22,530 bases of DNA from DATARH01 sp036264235 (GCA_036264235.1 DATARH010000318.1:1-22530); one strand, 5' to 3'. Counted from the stretch's first letter, positions 15,356 to 22,530 are shown. Numbers and translations are program-made. The notes: generated by a model from the sequence alone, not told the origin.

Positions 15356-16735
15356 ATGGAAGCGGCCGAAACGGGGCGCCGGCCTCACTCTGCGATCCTC
15401 GCCCTGCGGCGGAAGCTCTCGGCGGCGGGCCGGTTTTCGCTCTACGCGCTGAACCGTTTCAACCGCGACGGCTGCTTCGCCGCCTCCGGTGCTCTCAGTT
15501 ACACGACCCTGGTCTCACTGGTGCCGCTCGGCGTCATCGCCTTCGGCATCCTGTCGATCTACCCAAAATTCGCCGTGCTGCGCCAGGAGCTACTGGCTTT
15601 CGTATTCCGCAATTTCGTGCCGGCGGTCGGCGAGCAGGCCGGGTGGTGGTTCGAGTATTTCGCCGGCTCGGCGGCGCAGGCGACCGCCTTCGGCATCCTT
15701 GGCATCGCCGGCACCGGGGTGCTGTTGCTGATCACGGTCGAAGACCAGCTGAACCTCTTATGGCGGGTCACGGTGCGACGACCTTGGGGTCAGCGAGTGC
15801 TCGCTTATTGGACGCTGATCACGTTGGGGCCGCTGTTGATCGGCGCCAGCCTGACGCTGACCACTTATTTCCAGATCGCGGCGCAGCGCGCGGGCTTCGA
15901 CACCGAGGCCTTGGCCGAGGCGACCAGCGGCTGGCTCGATCTTGCGGTGCGGCTTCTGCCGTTCGGGTTCGAAGTGGTCGCCTGCACCCTGCTCTATAGC
16001 CTAATCCCGAACTGCCTCGTGCGCTGGCGTGACGCGCTGCTGGGCGCGATCGTTGCCGCCGCGGTAATCGAGTTCGAGAAGATCGGCTTCTCGTTCTACA
16101 TTACGTCGTTTTCGAGTTATCAGACCGTCTACGGTACGATCGCCAGCATCCCGATCTTTCTTCTATGGATGTACGTGTCATGGATGGCGGTGCTGCTCGG
16201 CGCCGTCGTCGCGGCCAACCTGCCGACCTGGCGGGTGGACGAGCGGCTATCGCATCTGAGCGCCGGCGGCGTCCGGCTCGGCTTCAGCATCGCCCTGATT
16301 GCTGCCCTGGCGCGGGCGCAGCGGCGGGGTACCAGCTACCGTACGGCCGCGCTGGCGACCGAGCTCGGCGTCCCGACCTCCGTGGTTGACGAGCATCTGC
16401 AACAGCTCGCCCGCGCCGGCTTTGTCGCGGCGACCCAGGCCGGCGGCTGGGTTCTGTCCTGGGATCCGGTGAGCGCGACGTTGCATGACCTTTATCGTGC
16501 GCTCGACCTGCCGCTCGCCGGCAGTTGGGCCGAGCGCCAGCTCGCCTCGTGGCAACGCGACATCGCGCCGGCGATGGACCGCATCGTCCGCGCCGAGGCG
16601 GCGGCAATGCAGGTCACTCTTGCCTCGCTGATCGCCGAAATCGGCACGCCGGCACCGGTCACGACCTTCCCGACCGGCTCGCGGCGCAGCAGGGGCGAGC
16701 GTGCCGGCCCGGCGGGCGAGGAACAGCGCGGATGA
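15356..16735 (+). CDS. YihY/BrkB family membrane protein with C-terminal winged-helix-like domain
   Basis: A 459-residue inner-membrane protein. Residues 25-290 are the YihY/BrkB core with about six membrane segments and the family's landmarks CFAASGALSYTTLVSLVPL near 40-58, FGILGIAGTGVLLL, and SSYQTVYGTIASIPIFLLWMY cut into two motifs (SSYQTVYG, IPIFLLWMYVSW). Residues 310-370 (YRTAALATELGVP, VVDEHLQQLARAGFV) read like a winged helix-turn-helix, followed by a helical tail. Minimal homologues such as E. coli YihY stop after the membrane core at about 290 residues. The ATG at 15356 is preferred over TTG 15323; it lacks a ribosome site. Its stop overlaps the pdxH start by 4 bases (ATGA). Function of the family is not settled; it was once named a ribonuclease, a label now doubted. 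Confidence 0.88.
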   Translation: MEAAETGRRPHSAILALRRKLSAAGRFSLYALNRFNRDGCFAASGALSYTTLVSLVPLGVIAFGILSIYPKFAVLRQELLAFVFRNFVPAVGEQAGWWFEYFAGSAAQATAFGILGIAGTGVLLLITVEDQLNLLWRVTVRRPWGQRVLAYWTLITLGPLLIGASLTLTTYFQIAAQRAGFDTEALAEATSGWLDLAVRLLPFGFEVVACTLLYSLIPNCLVRWRDALLGAIVAAAVIEFEKIGFSFYITSFSSYQTVYGTIASIPIFLLWMYVSWMAVLLGAVVAANLPTWRVDERLSHLSAGGVRLGFSIALIAALARAQRRGTSYRTAALATELGVPTSVVDEHLQQLARAGFVAATQAGGWVLSWDPVSATLHDLYRALDLPLAGSWAERQLASWQRDIAPAMDRIVRAEAAAMQVTLASLIAEIGTPAPVTTFPTGSRRSRGERAGPAGEEQRG

Positions 16736-17325
16736 TCGGCGACATCGCCGACGCCGAGCCGTTCGCGCCGTTCGCGCGCTGGTTCGCGGAGGCGACAAAG
16801 GCCGAGCCGCTCGCCGAGGCGATGATGCTGGCGACCGCGAGCCGCGAGGGCGTGCCGTCGCTGCGGGCGGTGCTGGTCAAGGGCATCGATCAGCGCGGGT
16901 TCGTCTTCTACACCAACATGAACAGCCGCAAGGCGGAGGAGCTGGCGGCCAATCCGCTCGCGGCACTGTGCTTCCACTGGAAATCGCTGGCGCGTCAGGT
17001 CCGGATCGAGGGCGAAGTCGAGCACGCCACCGGGGCCGAGGCCGACGCCTATTTCGCCTCGCGAGCCCGGGAGAGCCAGATCGGCGCCTGGGCATCCGAC
17101 CAGTCGCGCCCGCTCGCCAGCCGCGGCGACTTGGAAGCGCGCGCGGCCGAATTTGCGCGACAATTCGCCGATCAACCGGCGGTACCCCGTCCGCCGAACT
17201 GGGGCGGGTTTCGAATCGTGCCGCGGCGCATTGAGTTCTGGCAGGAGCGCCCGTCCCGGCTGCATGATCGTTGGCTCTTTATCCGCGACGGCGCGACATG
17301 GCAGAAGCAGCGGCTGTTCCCCTGA
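16732..17325 (+). CDS. pdxH: Pyridoxamine 5'-phosphate oxidase
   Basis: FMN enzyme that oxidises pyridoxamine- or pyridoxine-5'-phosphate to pyridoxal phosphate. The 197-residue chain has the family's FMN and substrate motifs: SLRAVLVKG (43-51), FVFYTNMNSRKAEEL (57-71), ALCFHWKSLARQVRIEG (78-94), RESQIGAWASDQS, and the C-terminal signature IEFWQERPSRLHDR, complete to the usual QRLFP end. It starts inside the last codons of the upstream membrane protein gene and its end overlaps the next gene, so the three are translated from one message. Product PLP is the cofactor of the ALA synthase encoded just beyond, although that gene is on the other strand. Confidence 0.97.
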   Translation: MIGDIADAEPFAPFARWFAEATKAEPLAEAMMLATASREGVPSLRAVLVKGIDQRGFVFYTNMNSRKAEELAANPLAALCFHWKSLARQVRIEGEVEHATGAEADAYFASRARESQIGAWASDQSRPLASRGDLEARAAEFARQFADQPAVPRPPNWGGFRIVPRRIEFWQERPSRLHDRWLFIRDGATWQKQRLFP

Positions 17326-18239
17326 TCCACGGCGAGGCCGCGACCCGCCTGCGGCAACGCGCGACCTATGCGGCGCTCGCAGTCGTGGCGGTGCTGATCA
17401 TTGCGAAGTTTGCCGCCTGGCTCGCCACAGGCTCGGTGGCGCTGCTGTCGAGCCTGGTCGACTCGCTGGTCGATGCCTGCGCCTCGCTCCTCAATTTCTT
17501 CGCCGTGCGCCATGCCGCGGCCCCGGCCGACCGCGAGCATCGCTTCGGTCACGGAAAGGCCGAGCCGCTGGCGGCGCTCGGGCAATCGGCGTTTCTGATC
17601 GGCAGCGCGATGCTGCTGATGGCCGAGGCGGTGCGGCGCCTAGTGCAGCCAACCGCGGTCACGCATCCAGAGACCGGCATTGCGGTGATGGTGTTCTCGA
17701 TCATCGTGACGCTCGGTCTCGTCACGTATCAGCGTCACGCTGTGCGTCAGACCGGCTCGCTGGCGATCGGCGCCGACGAGCTGCACTATCGCAGCGATCT
17801 GATCCTCAACGGCAGCGTCATCCTGACCCTGCTGCTCGGGCAGGCTCTGCACTTGCCGCTGTTCGATCCGCTGTTCGGCGGGGCGATCGGCATCTGGATC
17901 ATCTATGGCGCGGTGCGGATCGCTCGGTTGTCGCTGACTCAGTTGATGGACCGCGAACTTCCCGACGACGAACGCGCCCGCATTCGCGCGATCGCCGAGC
18001 GCCGGCCGGAGGTCAGCGCGGTGCATGACATCAAGACCCGCGTCGCCGGGCCAACCGCGTTCATCCAACTCCATATCGAAATGGATGGCGGGTTGACCTT
18101 GTTGGAAGCACACCGGATTTCGGATGCGGTCGAGGCCGATCTACGCCGCGCCTTTCCGCACGCCGAAATCATCATCCATGAAGACCCGGCCGGTATCGAG
18201 GAGCCGGTCGCGTTCCCGGCCCGCAATCGCGCGCGATAA
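17298..18239 (+). CDS. Cation diffusion facilitator family transporter (FieF-like)
   Basis: Inner-membrane metal/proton antiporter of 313 residues that should expel Zn(II), Fe(II) or a similar divalent ion. Membrane segments begin at about 25. The transport site is Asp55 and Asp59 (SLVDSLVDAC) with His163 and Asp167 (LHYRSD), the Asp-Asp-His-Asp set of E. coli FieF. HRFGHGK (81-87) is the family loop motif. A C-terminal cytoplasmic domain (about 215-300) carries VHDIKTR and the IQLHIEMDG and IIIHEDP strands. The ATG at 17298 overlaps pdxH by 28 bp; no later start would keep the first membrane helix. It is convergent with hemA with 10 bp between. Metal specificity cannot be fixed from sequence alone. 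Confidence 0.93.
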   Translation: MAEAAAVPLIHGEAATRLRQRATYAALAVVAVLIIAKFAAWLATGSVALLSSLVDSLVDACASLLNFFAVRHAAAPADREHRFGHGKAEPLAALGQSAFLIGSAMLLMAEAVRRLVQPTAVTHPETGIAVMVFSIIVTLGLVTYQRHAVRQTGSLAIGADELHYRSDLILNGSVILTLLLGQALHLPLFDPLFGGAIGIWIIYGAVRIARLSLTQLMDRELPDDERARIRAIAERRPEVSAVHDIKTRVAGPTAFIQLHIEMDGGLTLLEAHRISDAVEADLRRAFPHAEIIIHEDPAGIEEPVAFPARNRAR

Positions 18240-18249
18240 AGCTCGGCGC

Positions 18250-19455
18250 TCAGGCTGCCTTCTGCAGGGGCAGCTGCTCCCAGACATCGAGAAGCGCCGT
18301 CACGAGGGCTTCGATATCCTCGTCGCTGTGCAGCGGGGTCGGGGTTACCCGCAACCGCTCGGTGCCGCGCGGCACCGTCGGATAATTGATCGGCTGCACA
18401 TAAATATGATGGTGCCGCAACAAATGATCTGAGGCGGCGCGGCACAGGGCAGCCTCGCCGACCATGACCGGCACGATATGGCTCTCGCTGGCCATGATTG
18501 GGATGCGCGCCTCAGAAAGCCGGCGCTTGACGGTGGCGACCCGCTCCTGATGCCGGCTGCGTTCGGCCTGGCTCTCGCGCAGGTGACGGATCGCCGCCAA
18601 GGCGCCGCGCGCGAGCAGCGGCGGCAAGGCGCTGGTGAAAATGAAACCGGGGGCGTGGCCGCGCAGGAAATCGACCATCAAGGCCGACCCGGCGACATAG
18701 CCGCCCATCACGCCGAAGGCCTTGGCCAATGTCCCTTGGATCACGGTAAGGCGATGCGAGACGCCATCGCGCTCGGAAATTCCGCCGCCATGCGCCCCGT
18801 AGAGGCCGACCGCATGCACCTCGTCGAGGTAGGTCATCGCGCCGTAACGCTCGGCGACATCGCAAATCGCGGCGATCGGCGCGATGTCGCCATCCATCGA
18901 ATACACCGATTCGAAACACACGAGCTTCGGCCGCTCGGCTGGTATGGCGGCGAGCAACTCCGCCAGGTGCTCGACATCGTTATGACGGAAGATCACCCGC
19001 TCGGCCCGGCTGTTGCGAATGCCGGCGATCATCGAGGCGTGGTTCATCGCGTCCGACAACACGACCATACCCGGCATGCTGCCGGCCAAGGTCGAGAGCG
19101 CCGCTTCGTTGGCGACAAACCCAGAGGTGAAGACCAACGCCGCTTCACAGCCGTGCAGTTCTGCGAGCTCGCGCTCGAGCAGCACATAAGAGTGGCTGGT
19201 GCCGGAAATATTGCGGGTGCCGCCGGCGCCGGCGCCGGTCTCCTGCAGCTCCCCGGCCATCGCGGCCAATACCTTAGGGTGCTGCCCCATGCCGAGATAA
19301 TCGTTCGAGCACCACACCGTCACCTCGGCGCCGATGCGGTGGTCGAAGGCGCGCGGGAACTGGCCGCAGCGCCGCTCCAGATCGGCAAAAACCCGGTAGC
19401 GCCCCTCTGCGTGGAGGGCGTCCACGCGCTGCTTGAAAAAGCTGTCAAAGTCCAT
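18250..19455 (-). CDS. hemA: 5-aminolevulinate synthase
   Basis: PLP enzyme that condenses glycine with succinyl-CoA to 5-aminolevulinate, the first step of haem synthesis by the C4 route, typical of alphaproteobacteria. The 401-residue chain shows EGRYRVFADLERR (17-29), WCSNDYLGMGQHP (48-60), GAGAGGTRNISG (74-85), LDEVHAVGLYG with Asp211 and His214, and the PLP lysine Lys245 in QGTLAKAFG. ATG 19455 aligns with the start of the Rhodobacter enzyme; a GTG at 19464 is the alternative and sits at better distance from a GGGGGA site. Upstream, 19481-19577 is more AT-rich than the surroundings and probably holds the promoter, but no clear -35/-10 pair is visible. Confidence 0.97.
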   Translation of the reverse strand: MDFDSFFKQRVDALHAEGRYRVFADLERRCGQFPRAFDHRIGAEVTVWCSNDYLGMGQHPKVLAAMAGELQETGAGAGGTRNISGTSHSYVLLERELAELHGCEAALVFTSGFVANEAALSTLAGSMPGMVVLSDAMNHASMIAGIRNSRAERVIFRHNDVEHLAELLAAIPAERPKLVCFESVYSMDGDIAPIAAICDVAERYGAMTYLDEVHAVGLYGAHGGGISERDGVSHRLTVIQGTLAKAFGVMGGYVAGSALMVDFLRGHAPGFIFTSALPPLLARGALAAIRHLRESQAERSRHQERVATVKRRLSEARIPIMASESHIVPVMVGEAALCRAASDHLLRHHHIYVQPINYPTVPRGTERLRVTPTPLHSDEDIEALVTALLDVWEQLPLQKAA

Positions 19456-19577
19456 GTTCGCCACCGCCGTCCCCCGGAATTTTTACGATAGCACATCGCT
19501 GCGGACGCGCCACCGGACGCTGTGTCGCGCCATCGTATATAGGTTGCGCTATTTTAACCCCATTCTACTGATCGATT

Positions 19578-19877
19578 TTACTTCTGCGGCGCGCAAACAA
19601 AAGTCGCTCGCGCCGGCAGCAGCAGCGGGCATGTCTGCAGGTACCAATCCGTCTCGACCGGCGTCGCGGTCGTGTTCGGCGCGCAGTCGGCCTGTGCCGC
19701 CGCGCGCACCTGATCGAGCGAGCTGCGCAACATGTTGTAGCAGATCGCGACGCGCGGCCCGGCATCGGCCGGCGCTTTCGCCTCGCGGGCGGCCGGCGCG
19801 GTCGCATAGGGATTGATCGCGCCGCAGCCGGCCAACCCGGGGGCGATCATGAGGAAGACGAGGACCGGTCGGATCAT
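19578..19877 (-). CDS. Small cysteine-rich lipoprotein, unknown function
   Basis: A 99-residue predicted lipoprotein. Residues 1-17 are a hydrophobic leader ending in the lipobox LAGC, with Cys18 as the lipidated residue. The mature part is short and carries four further cysteines (46, 65, 83, 95), which could form two disulphides in the periplasm; the C-terminal half contains DWYLQTCP. The gene starts within the amidase stop (ATGA overlap at 19874-19877), so both are translated from one message. I do not recognise the family. The overlap and the clean lipobox make it a real gene. Confidence 0.75.
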   Translation of the reverse strand: MIRPVLVFLMIAPGLAGCGAINPYATAPAAREAKAPADAGPRVAICYNMLRSSLDQVRAAAQADCAPNTTATPVETDWYLQTCPLLLPARATFVCAPQK

Positions 19878-21157
19878 GCCGCAAGCGCGCGCTCGACGAA
19901 CAAGGCGGCGGCCATCAGCCCGGCATCGTCGCCGATGCGGCCAACCAGTTGAACGCCGGTCGGCAGACCGCCCTCACCCCAGACCGCTGGCAGCGCGACG
20001 CAGGGAACCCCAAGCAAGGTCCACATGCGGTTGAAAACCGGGTCGCCAGTATAGCCGAGCCCCGGCGGCGCTTCGCCCGGGGCAGCCGGAACCAGCACCG
20101 CGTCGCAGGTCCCGAAGAAATAATCGAGGCGCGCCCGCGCCATAGCGGTTTCGGCCACGGCGGTGTCGTAAGCCTCGGCGGTTACGGTCATGCCGGCGTC
20201 GAGCAGCTGCCCAAGCCGCGGCGACAATTGGGCGGCGCGTCGGGTACGCTCATAAGCGAGGGACGCGGCGAGTTCAAATCCCATGATCGCATCATGCGCG
20301 GCGTTGAGCACCTCATGTTCGGCTGGCGCCGCGATGTCGCTGACGGTCGCGCCGAAGCGCTCCACCGCGCTGCGAGCGCGCTCCAACGCAGCGGCGATGC
20401 TCGGTTCGGCCTGGTCCCACATCGGCGTGCGGTAAAGGCCGAAATGCGGCGGCGTCCCCGGCATCGCGATCCGGCGCAAGGCCGGACGGACGGCTAGAAT
20501 TCCGGCGAAGAACGCGGCATCGGCGATATCGCGCGCCAGCACGCCGACCGTGTCGAGGCTGTCGGCCAGCGGCTTGACCCCGGCGCGAGAGATTGTGCCG
20601 AAGCTCGGCTTATAGCCGACGATGCCGCAATAGGCGGCAGGCCGCAGGATCGAGCCGGCGGTCTGGGTGCCAAAGGCGAGCGGCACCATCCCATCAGCGA
20701 CGGCCGCGGCTGAGCCGCTCGACGAGCCGCCGGGGGTATGCGCCGGATTGTGCGGGTTGGCGGTCGGCCCCGGTGTGAAGCAGGCAAATTCGGTGGTTAC
20801 GGTTTTGCCGAGAACGACGGCCCCGGCGGCGCGGGCAAGCGCGACGCAGGCGGCGTCCGCGCTCGGGCGATGGCGCTCATAAATCGGCGAGCCGTAGGCG
20901 GTCGGCATATCAACCGTATCGATCAAATCCTTGACCGCAATCGGGACGCCATGCAGCGGACCGCGCGGCGGCTCTCGGTCGCGCTGCCGCGCCTCGGCCA
21001 GGGCCTGCTCGCTATCGAGATACTGCCAGGCATGGACGATTTCTTCCCGCGCGGCGATGCGTTCGAGATAGGCGCGGGTCAGTGCCTCGGAGCTGAGTCG
21101 CCCAGCAGCAATCTCCTCCGCGGCAATGCGGGCGGACAGCGAAGCGGGATCGGCCAT
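19874..21157 (-). CDS. Amidase signature family hydrolase
   Basis: A 427-residue amide hydrolase with the Ser-cisSer-Lys triad: Lys76 (IAVKDLID), Ser145 (in GGSSSGSAAA) and Ser169 (TQTAGSILRPAAYCG), at the same 24-residue spacing between serines as in FAAH and malonamidase. The GYKPSFG strand follows as in the family. There is no signal peptide, so it is cytoplasmic. The length is a little short of the 450-500 typical of many members. A GAGGG site precedes the ATG. It is translationally coupled to the small lipoprotein. Substrate unknown; the TQTAGS variant recalls enzymes acting on small amides such as allophanate, but that is a guess. Confidence 0.92.
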   Translation of the reverse strand: MADPASLSARIAAEEIAAGRLSSEALTRAYLERIAAREEIVHAWQYLDSEQALAEARQRDREPPRGPLHGVPIAVKDLIDTVDMPTAYGSPIYERHRPSADAACVALARAAGAVVLGKTVTTEFACFTPGPTANPHNPAHTPGGSSSGSAAAVADGMVPLAFGTQTAGSILRPAAYCGIVGYKPSFGTISRAGVKPLADSLDTVGVLARDIADAAFFAGILAVRPALRRIAMPGTPPHFGLYRTPMWDQAEPSIAAALERARSAVERFGATVSDIAAPAEHEVLNAAHDAIMGFELAASLAYERTRRAAQLSPRLGQLLDAGMTVTAEAYDTAVAETAMARARLDYFFGTCDAVLVPAAPGEAPPGLGYTGDPVFNRMWTLLGVPCVALPAVWGEGGLPTGVQLVGRIGDDAGLMAAALFVERALAA

Positions 21158-21275
21158 GGCACGCCCTCACGAGATCCAGGCGAACCCTAATGCCGGCGCA
21201 CCGGTTGCGGAAGGCGTTTGCCGCAGCGCAGGACGAGGACTTGCCGGCACCACAACGCCCCGCCACTTTGCGGCA

Positions 21276-21473
21276 ATGTCCGACGACCGCAACGACGATG
21301 ATGGAAACGACAGCCGTCGGCGAGCGATGATCGGGCTCGTCGTTGTCGCGGTTCTGGTCGTGATCGGCTATTTCCTGATGACGACCTTGCGGCAGAACGC
21401 CAATCTCGAAGACTGCCTGATGTCGGGACGGCACAATTGCGCGCCGATCGAGGTGCCTAGCGGCAGCCGCTGA
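21276..21473 (+). CDS. Small single-pass membrane protein, conserved hypothetical
   Basis: A 65-residue protein: an acidic then basic N-terminus (DDRNDDDGNDSRRR), one membrane helix at about 18-36 (MIGLVVVAVLVVIGYFLM), and a short tail NLEDCLMSGRHNC with two cysteines (47, 55). Arginines before the helix predict the N-terminus in the cytoplasm and the cysteine tail in the periplasm. The frame is open further upstream, but ATG 21276 gives the compact form; no strong ribosome site is seen. The tail looks like that of small uncharacterised proteins of alphaproteobacteria as I remember them. It precedes the DUF1989 gene by 22 bp. Confidence 0.68.
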   Translation: MSDDRNDDDGNDSRRRAMIGLVVVAVLVVIGYFLMTTLRQNANLEDCLMSGRHNCAPIEVPSGSR

Positions 21474-21495
21474 CCCATCTCCCAGGGAGGCTAAT

Positions 21496-22086
21496 GTGAT
21501 CGAGATCCCCGCCCGCCGCGGCAAGGCGATCCGGGTCAGGACCGGACAGCGCGCCCGGATCGTCAATACGCACGGCCAACAGGTCGTCGATACCTGGGCC
21601 TTCGTGGAGAGCGATCTTCATGAGTTCATGTCGATGGAGCACAGCCGGGTCGCGATCGGCCGCATCATTCCGGCCGTCGGGGACGCGCTGGTCAGCAACC
21701 GCCGCCGACCGATCCTGACGCTGATCGAGGACACATCGGGCGGCATCCACGACACGCTGTTCGCGGCCTGCGACCGCTGGCGCTATGAGACACTCGGCTG
21801 CCGCGAGCACCACGACAATTGCACCGACAACCTCGCCGCCGCTCTCGCCGAGATCGGCCTCGAACCGCCGGAGACGCCGGCGCCCTTAAACCTGTTCATG
21901 AATATCCCGGTGATCGAGGAGAACCGGGTCGAGATCAGGCCGCCGGTCAGCACGCCCGGCAGCTATGTGACGTTGCGGGTCGAACTCGACTGCATCCTCG
22001 CCTTCTCCGCCTGCCCGCAGGACATCGTACCGATCAACGGGTTGGCGCTGCGCCCGACCGAGGCGCATTTCGAGGTTTTGGATTAG
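21496..22086 (+). CDS. DUF1989 / urea carboxylase-associated family protein
   Basis: A 196-residue cytoplasmic protein of the DUF1989 family, often found next to urea carboxylase and allophanate hydrolase genes. Recognisable parts are the N-terminal PARRGKAIRVRTGQ, NTHGQQVVDTWAF, a region DTLFAACDRWRYETLGC followed by HHDNCTDNL with conserved Cys and His residues that could bind metal, and the C-terminal ELDCILAFSACPQDI with VPINGL. The GTG start at 21496 is fixed by an AGGGAGG site 7 bases upstream. No urea carboxylase is in the window; the nearest amidase-type gene is on the opposite strand. Role unknown beyond family membership. Confidence 0.9.
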   Translation: MIEIPARRGKAIRVRTGQRARIVNTHGQQVVDTWAFVESDLHEFMSMEHSRVAIGRIIPAVGDALVSNRRRPILTLIEDTSGGIHDTLFAACDRWRYETLGCREHHDNCTDNLAAALAEIGLEPPETPAPLNLFMNIPVIEENRVEIRPPVSTPGSYVTLRVELDCILAFSACPQDIVPINGLALRPTEAHFEVLD

Positions 22087-22089
22087 CGA

Positions 22090-22530
22090 TTATCCCGCTC
22101 TGAATTTCTTGCCGCGTCCGACCAGCTTCTCGCGCGGCAGGCGGACGGTCTTTTCGGGGTCCGCGGCAACGCTTCCGATGACCCAGGCTTGCCGCCGATG
22201 ACGTTTGAGGATCGCCAGTGCCGCATCAACGTCGCGGTCCGGCAGGATCACGCAGAAGCCGATCCCCATATTGTAGACCTCGAACATCTCGGCGCGGCTG
22301 ACGCCGCCGAGCTTCTCGATAAGCTCGAAGATCGGCGGCGGTTCGGGCATCGCGTCGATCACGAACCCGACCTCGGCCGCCACCCGCGGCAGGTTCATCA
22401 GCCCGTCGCCGGTGATATGGATCAGCGCCTTGATCGAGGCGATCGCATTGAGGAGTTCGAGGATTTCCGGCACATAGATATGGGTCGGGCGCAGCAACTC
22501 CTCGCCGAGCGGGCAGCCCAGCTCGGGGAA
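22090..22530 (-). CDS. Phosphoribosylformylglycinamidine cyclo-ligase (AIR synthase)-like, C-terminal part
   Basis: C-terminal 146 residues of a PurM-type protein; the 5' end lies beyond the right edge, with the frame open to base 22530. The likeness to PurM is seen in EELLRPTHIY, ALIHITGDGLMNLPR, EPPPIFELI, EMFEVYNMGIGF and the basic end. It departs from the common bacterial form: HITGDG where E. coli has HITGGG, and NMGIGFCVI where E. coli has NCGVGMII. This may be a separate PurM branch or a paralogue, so no gene symbol is given. If it is a true PurM it closes the imidazole ring of AIR in purine synthesis. It is convergent with the DUF1989 gene, with 3 bp between. Confidence 0.85.
   Translation of the reverse strand, partial: FPELGCPLGEELLRPTHIYVPEILELLNAIASIKALIHITGDGLMNLPRVAAEVGFVIDAMPEPPPIFELIEKLGGVSRAEMFEVYNMGIGFCVILPDRDVDAALAILKRHRRQAWVIGSVAADPEKTVRLPREKLVGRGKKFRAG

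Noticed and set aside
13322..15452. Two long overlapping plus-strand open frames (415 and 399 codons)
   Set aside because: Antisense to aroC and fabI, both fully supported by catalytic motifs.
19481..19577. Sigma-70-like promoter for hemA (TATATACGAT, TTAAAATAG)
   Set aside because: AT-rich as expected for a promoter, but no -35 element at proper spacing could be matched, so no site is called.
20271..20283. AGTTCAAATCCCA resembling a tRNA T-loop
   Set aside because: It is coding sequence of the amidase on the other strand, and no acceptor or anticodon arms can be paired around it.
1..22530. Search for CRISPR arrays, tRNA/rRNA genes, transposases, phage genes and toxin-antitoxin pairs
   Set aside because: None seen; the only repeat structures are the element at 12421-12519 and the short direct repeat at 5899-5933.

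Overview
The window is ordinary-looking chromosome from a GC-rich (about two thirds G+C by eye) alphaproteobacterium, probably a soil or water member of the Rhodospirillales/Hyphomicrobiales type. The evidence is a succinyl-CoA/glycine-type 5-aminolevulinate synthase (C4 haem pathway), an alphaproteobacterial FabI next to chorismate synthase, and the general gene repertoire of CoA-ligase, LLM oxidoreductase, NIPSNAP and Tat-exported metallohydrolase genes. Genus cannot be fixed from the sequence alone. Genes are tightly packed on both strands. I see no tRNA, rRNA, phage, transposase or CRISPR array.

Layout from left to right. (1) 1-2207, minus: an operon of an alpha-subunit-like NDP-forming acyl-CoA synthetase followed by an enoyl-CoA hydratase cut by the left edge. 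(2) 2345-3100, plus: a classical SDR oxidoreductase, divergent from (1). (3) 3270-4764, plus: a stand-alone receiver protein overlapping a receiver-class III adenylate cyclase gene, with no kinase beside them. (4) 4800-5708, minus: a secreted FecR-domain protein with a His/Arg-rich tail. (5) 6012-7247, plus: a concentrative nucleoside transporter. (6) 7253-12397, minus: a five-gene run of LLM flavin oxidoreductase, MTA phosphorylase (mtnP), methylthioribose-1-P isomerase (mtnA), Tat-type amidohydrolase and thioesterase. Gaps are 2-28 bp, so it is very likely one operon built around methylthioadenosine salvage. (7) 12421-12519: a palindromic REP/MITE-like intergenic element, then a tandem-NIPSNAP gene (12625-13251, plus). 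(8) 13286-15185, minus: fabI then aroC, ending in a hairpin shared with the NIPSNAP gene. (9) 15356-18239, plus: a YihY/BrkB membrane protein with a C-terminal winged-helix-like domain, pdxH and a cation-diffusion-facilitator exporter, all overlapping. (10) 18250-19455, minus: hemA. (11) 19578-21157, minus: an amidase-signature enzyme and an overlapping small cysteine-rich lipoprotein. (12) 21276-22086, plus: a 65-residue membrane protein and a DUF1989 (urea carboxylase-associated) protein. (13) 22090-22530, minus: the C-terminal part of a PurM-like AIR synthase, cut by the right edge.

Most of the window is housekeeping: haem, fatty acid, shikimate, PLP and purine synthesis, and sulphur salvage. 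The clearest lead for undescribed biology is the mtnPA operon, which carries three enzymes that are not part of the textbook methionine salvage pathway. Secondary leads are the alpha-only CoA ligase, the REC/REC-cyclase pair, the BrkB-winged-helix fusion, the divergent PurM and the palindromic element. I found no feature that clearly amounts to a new system.
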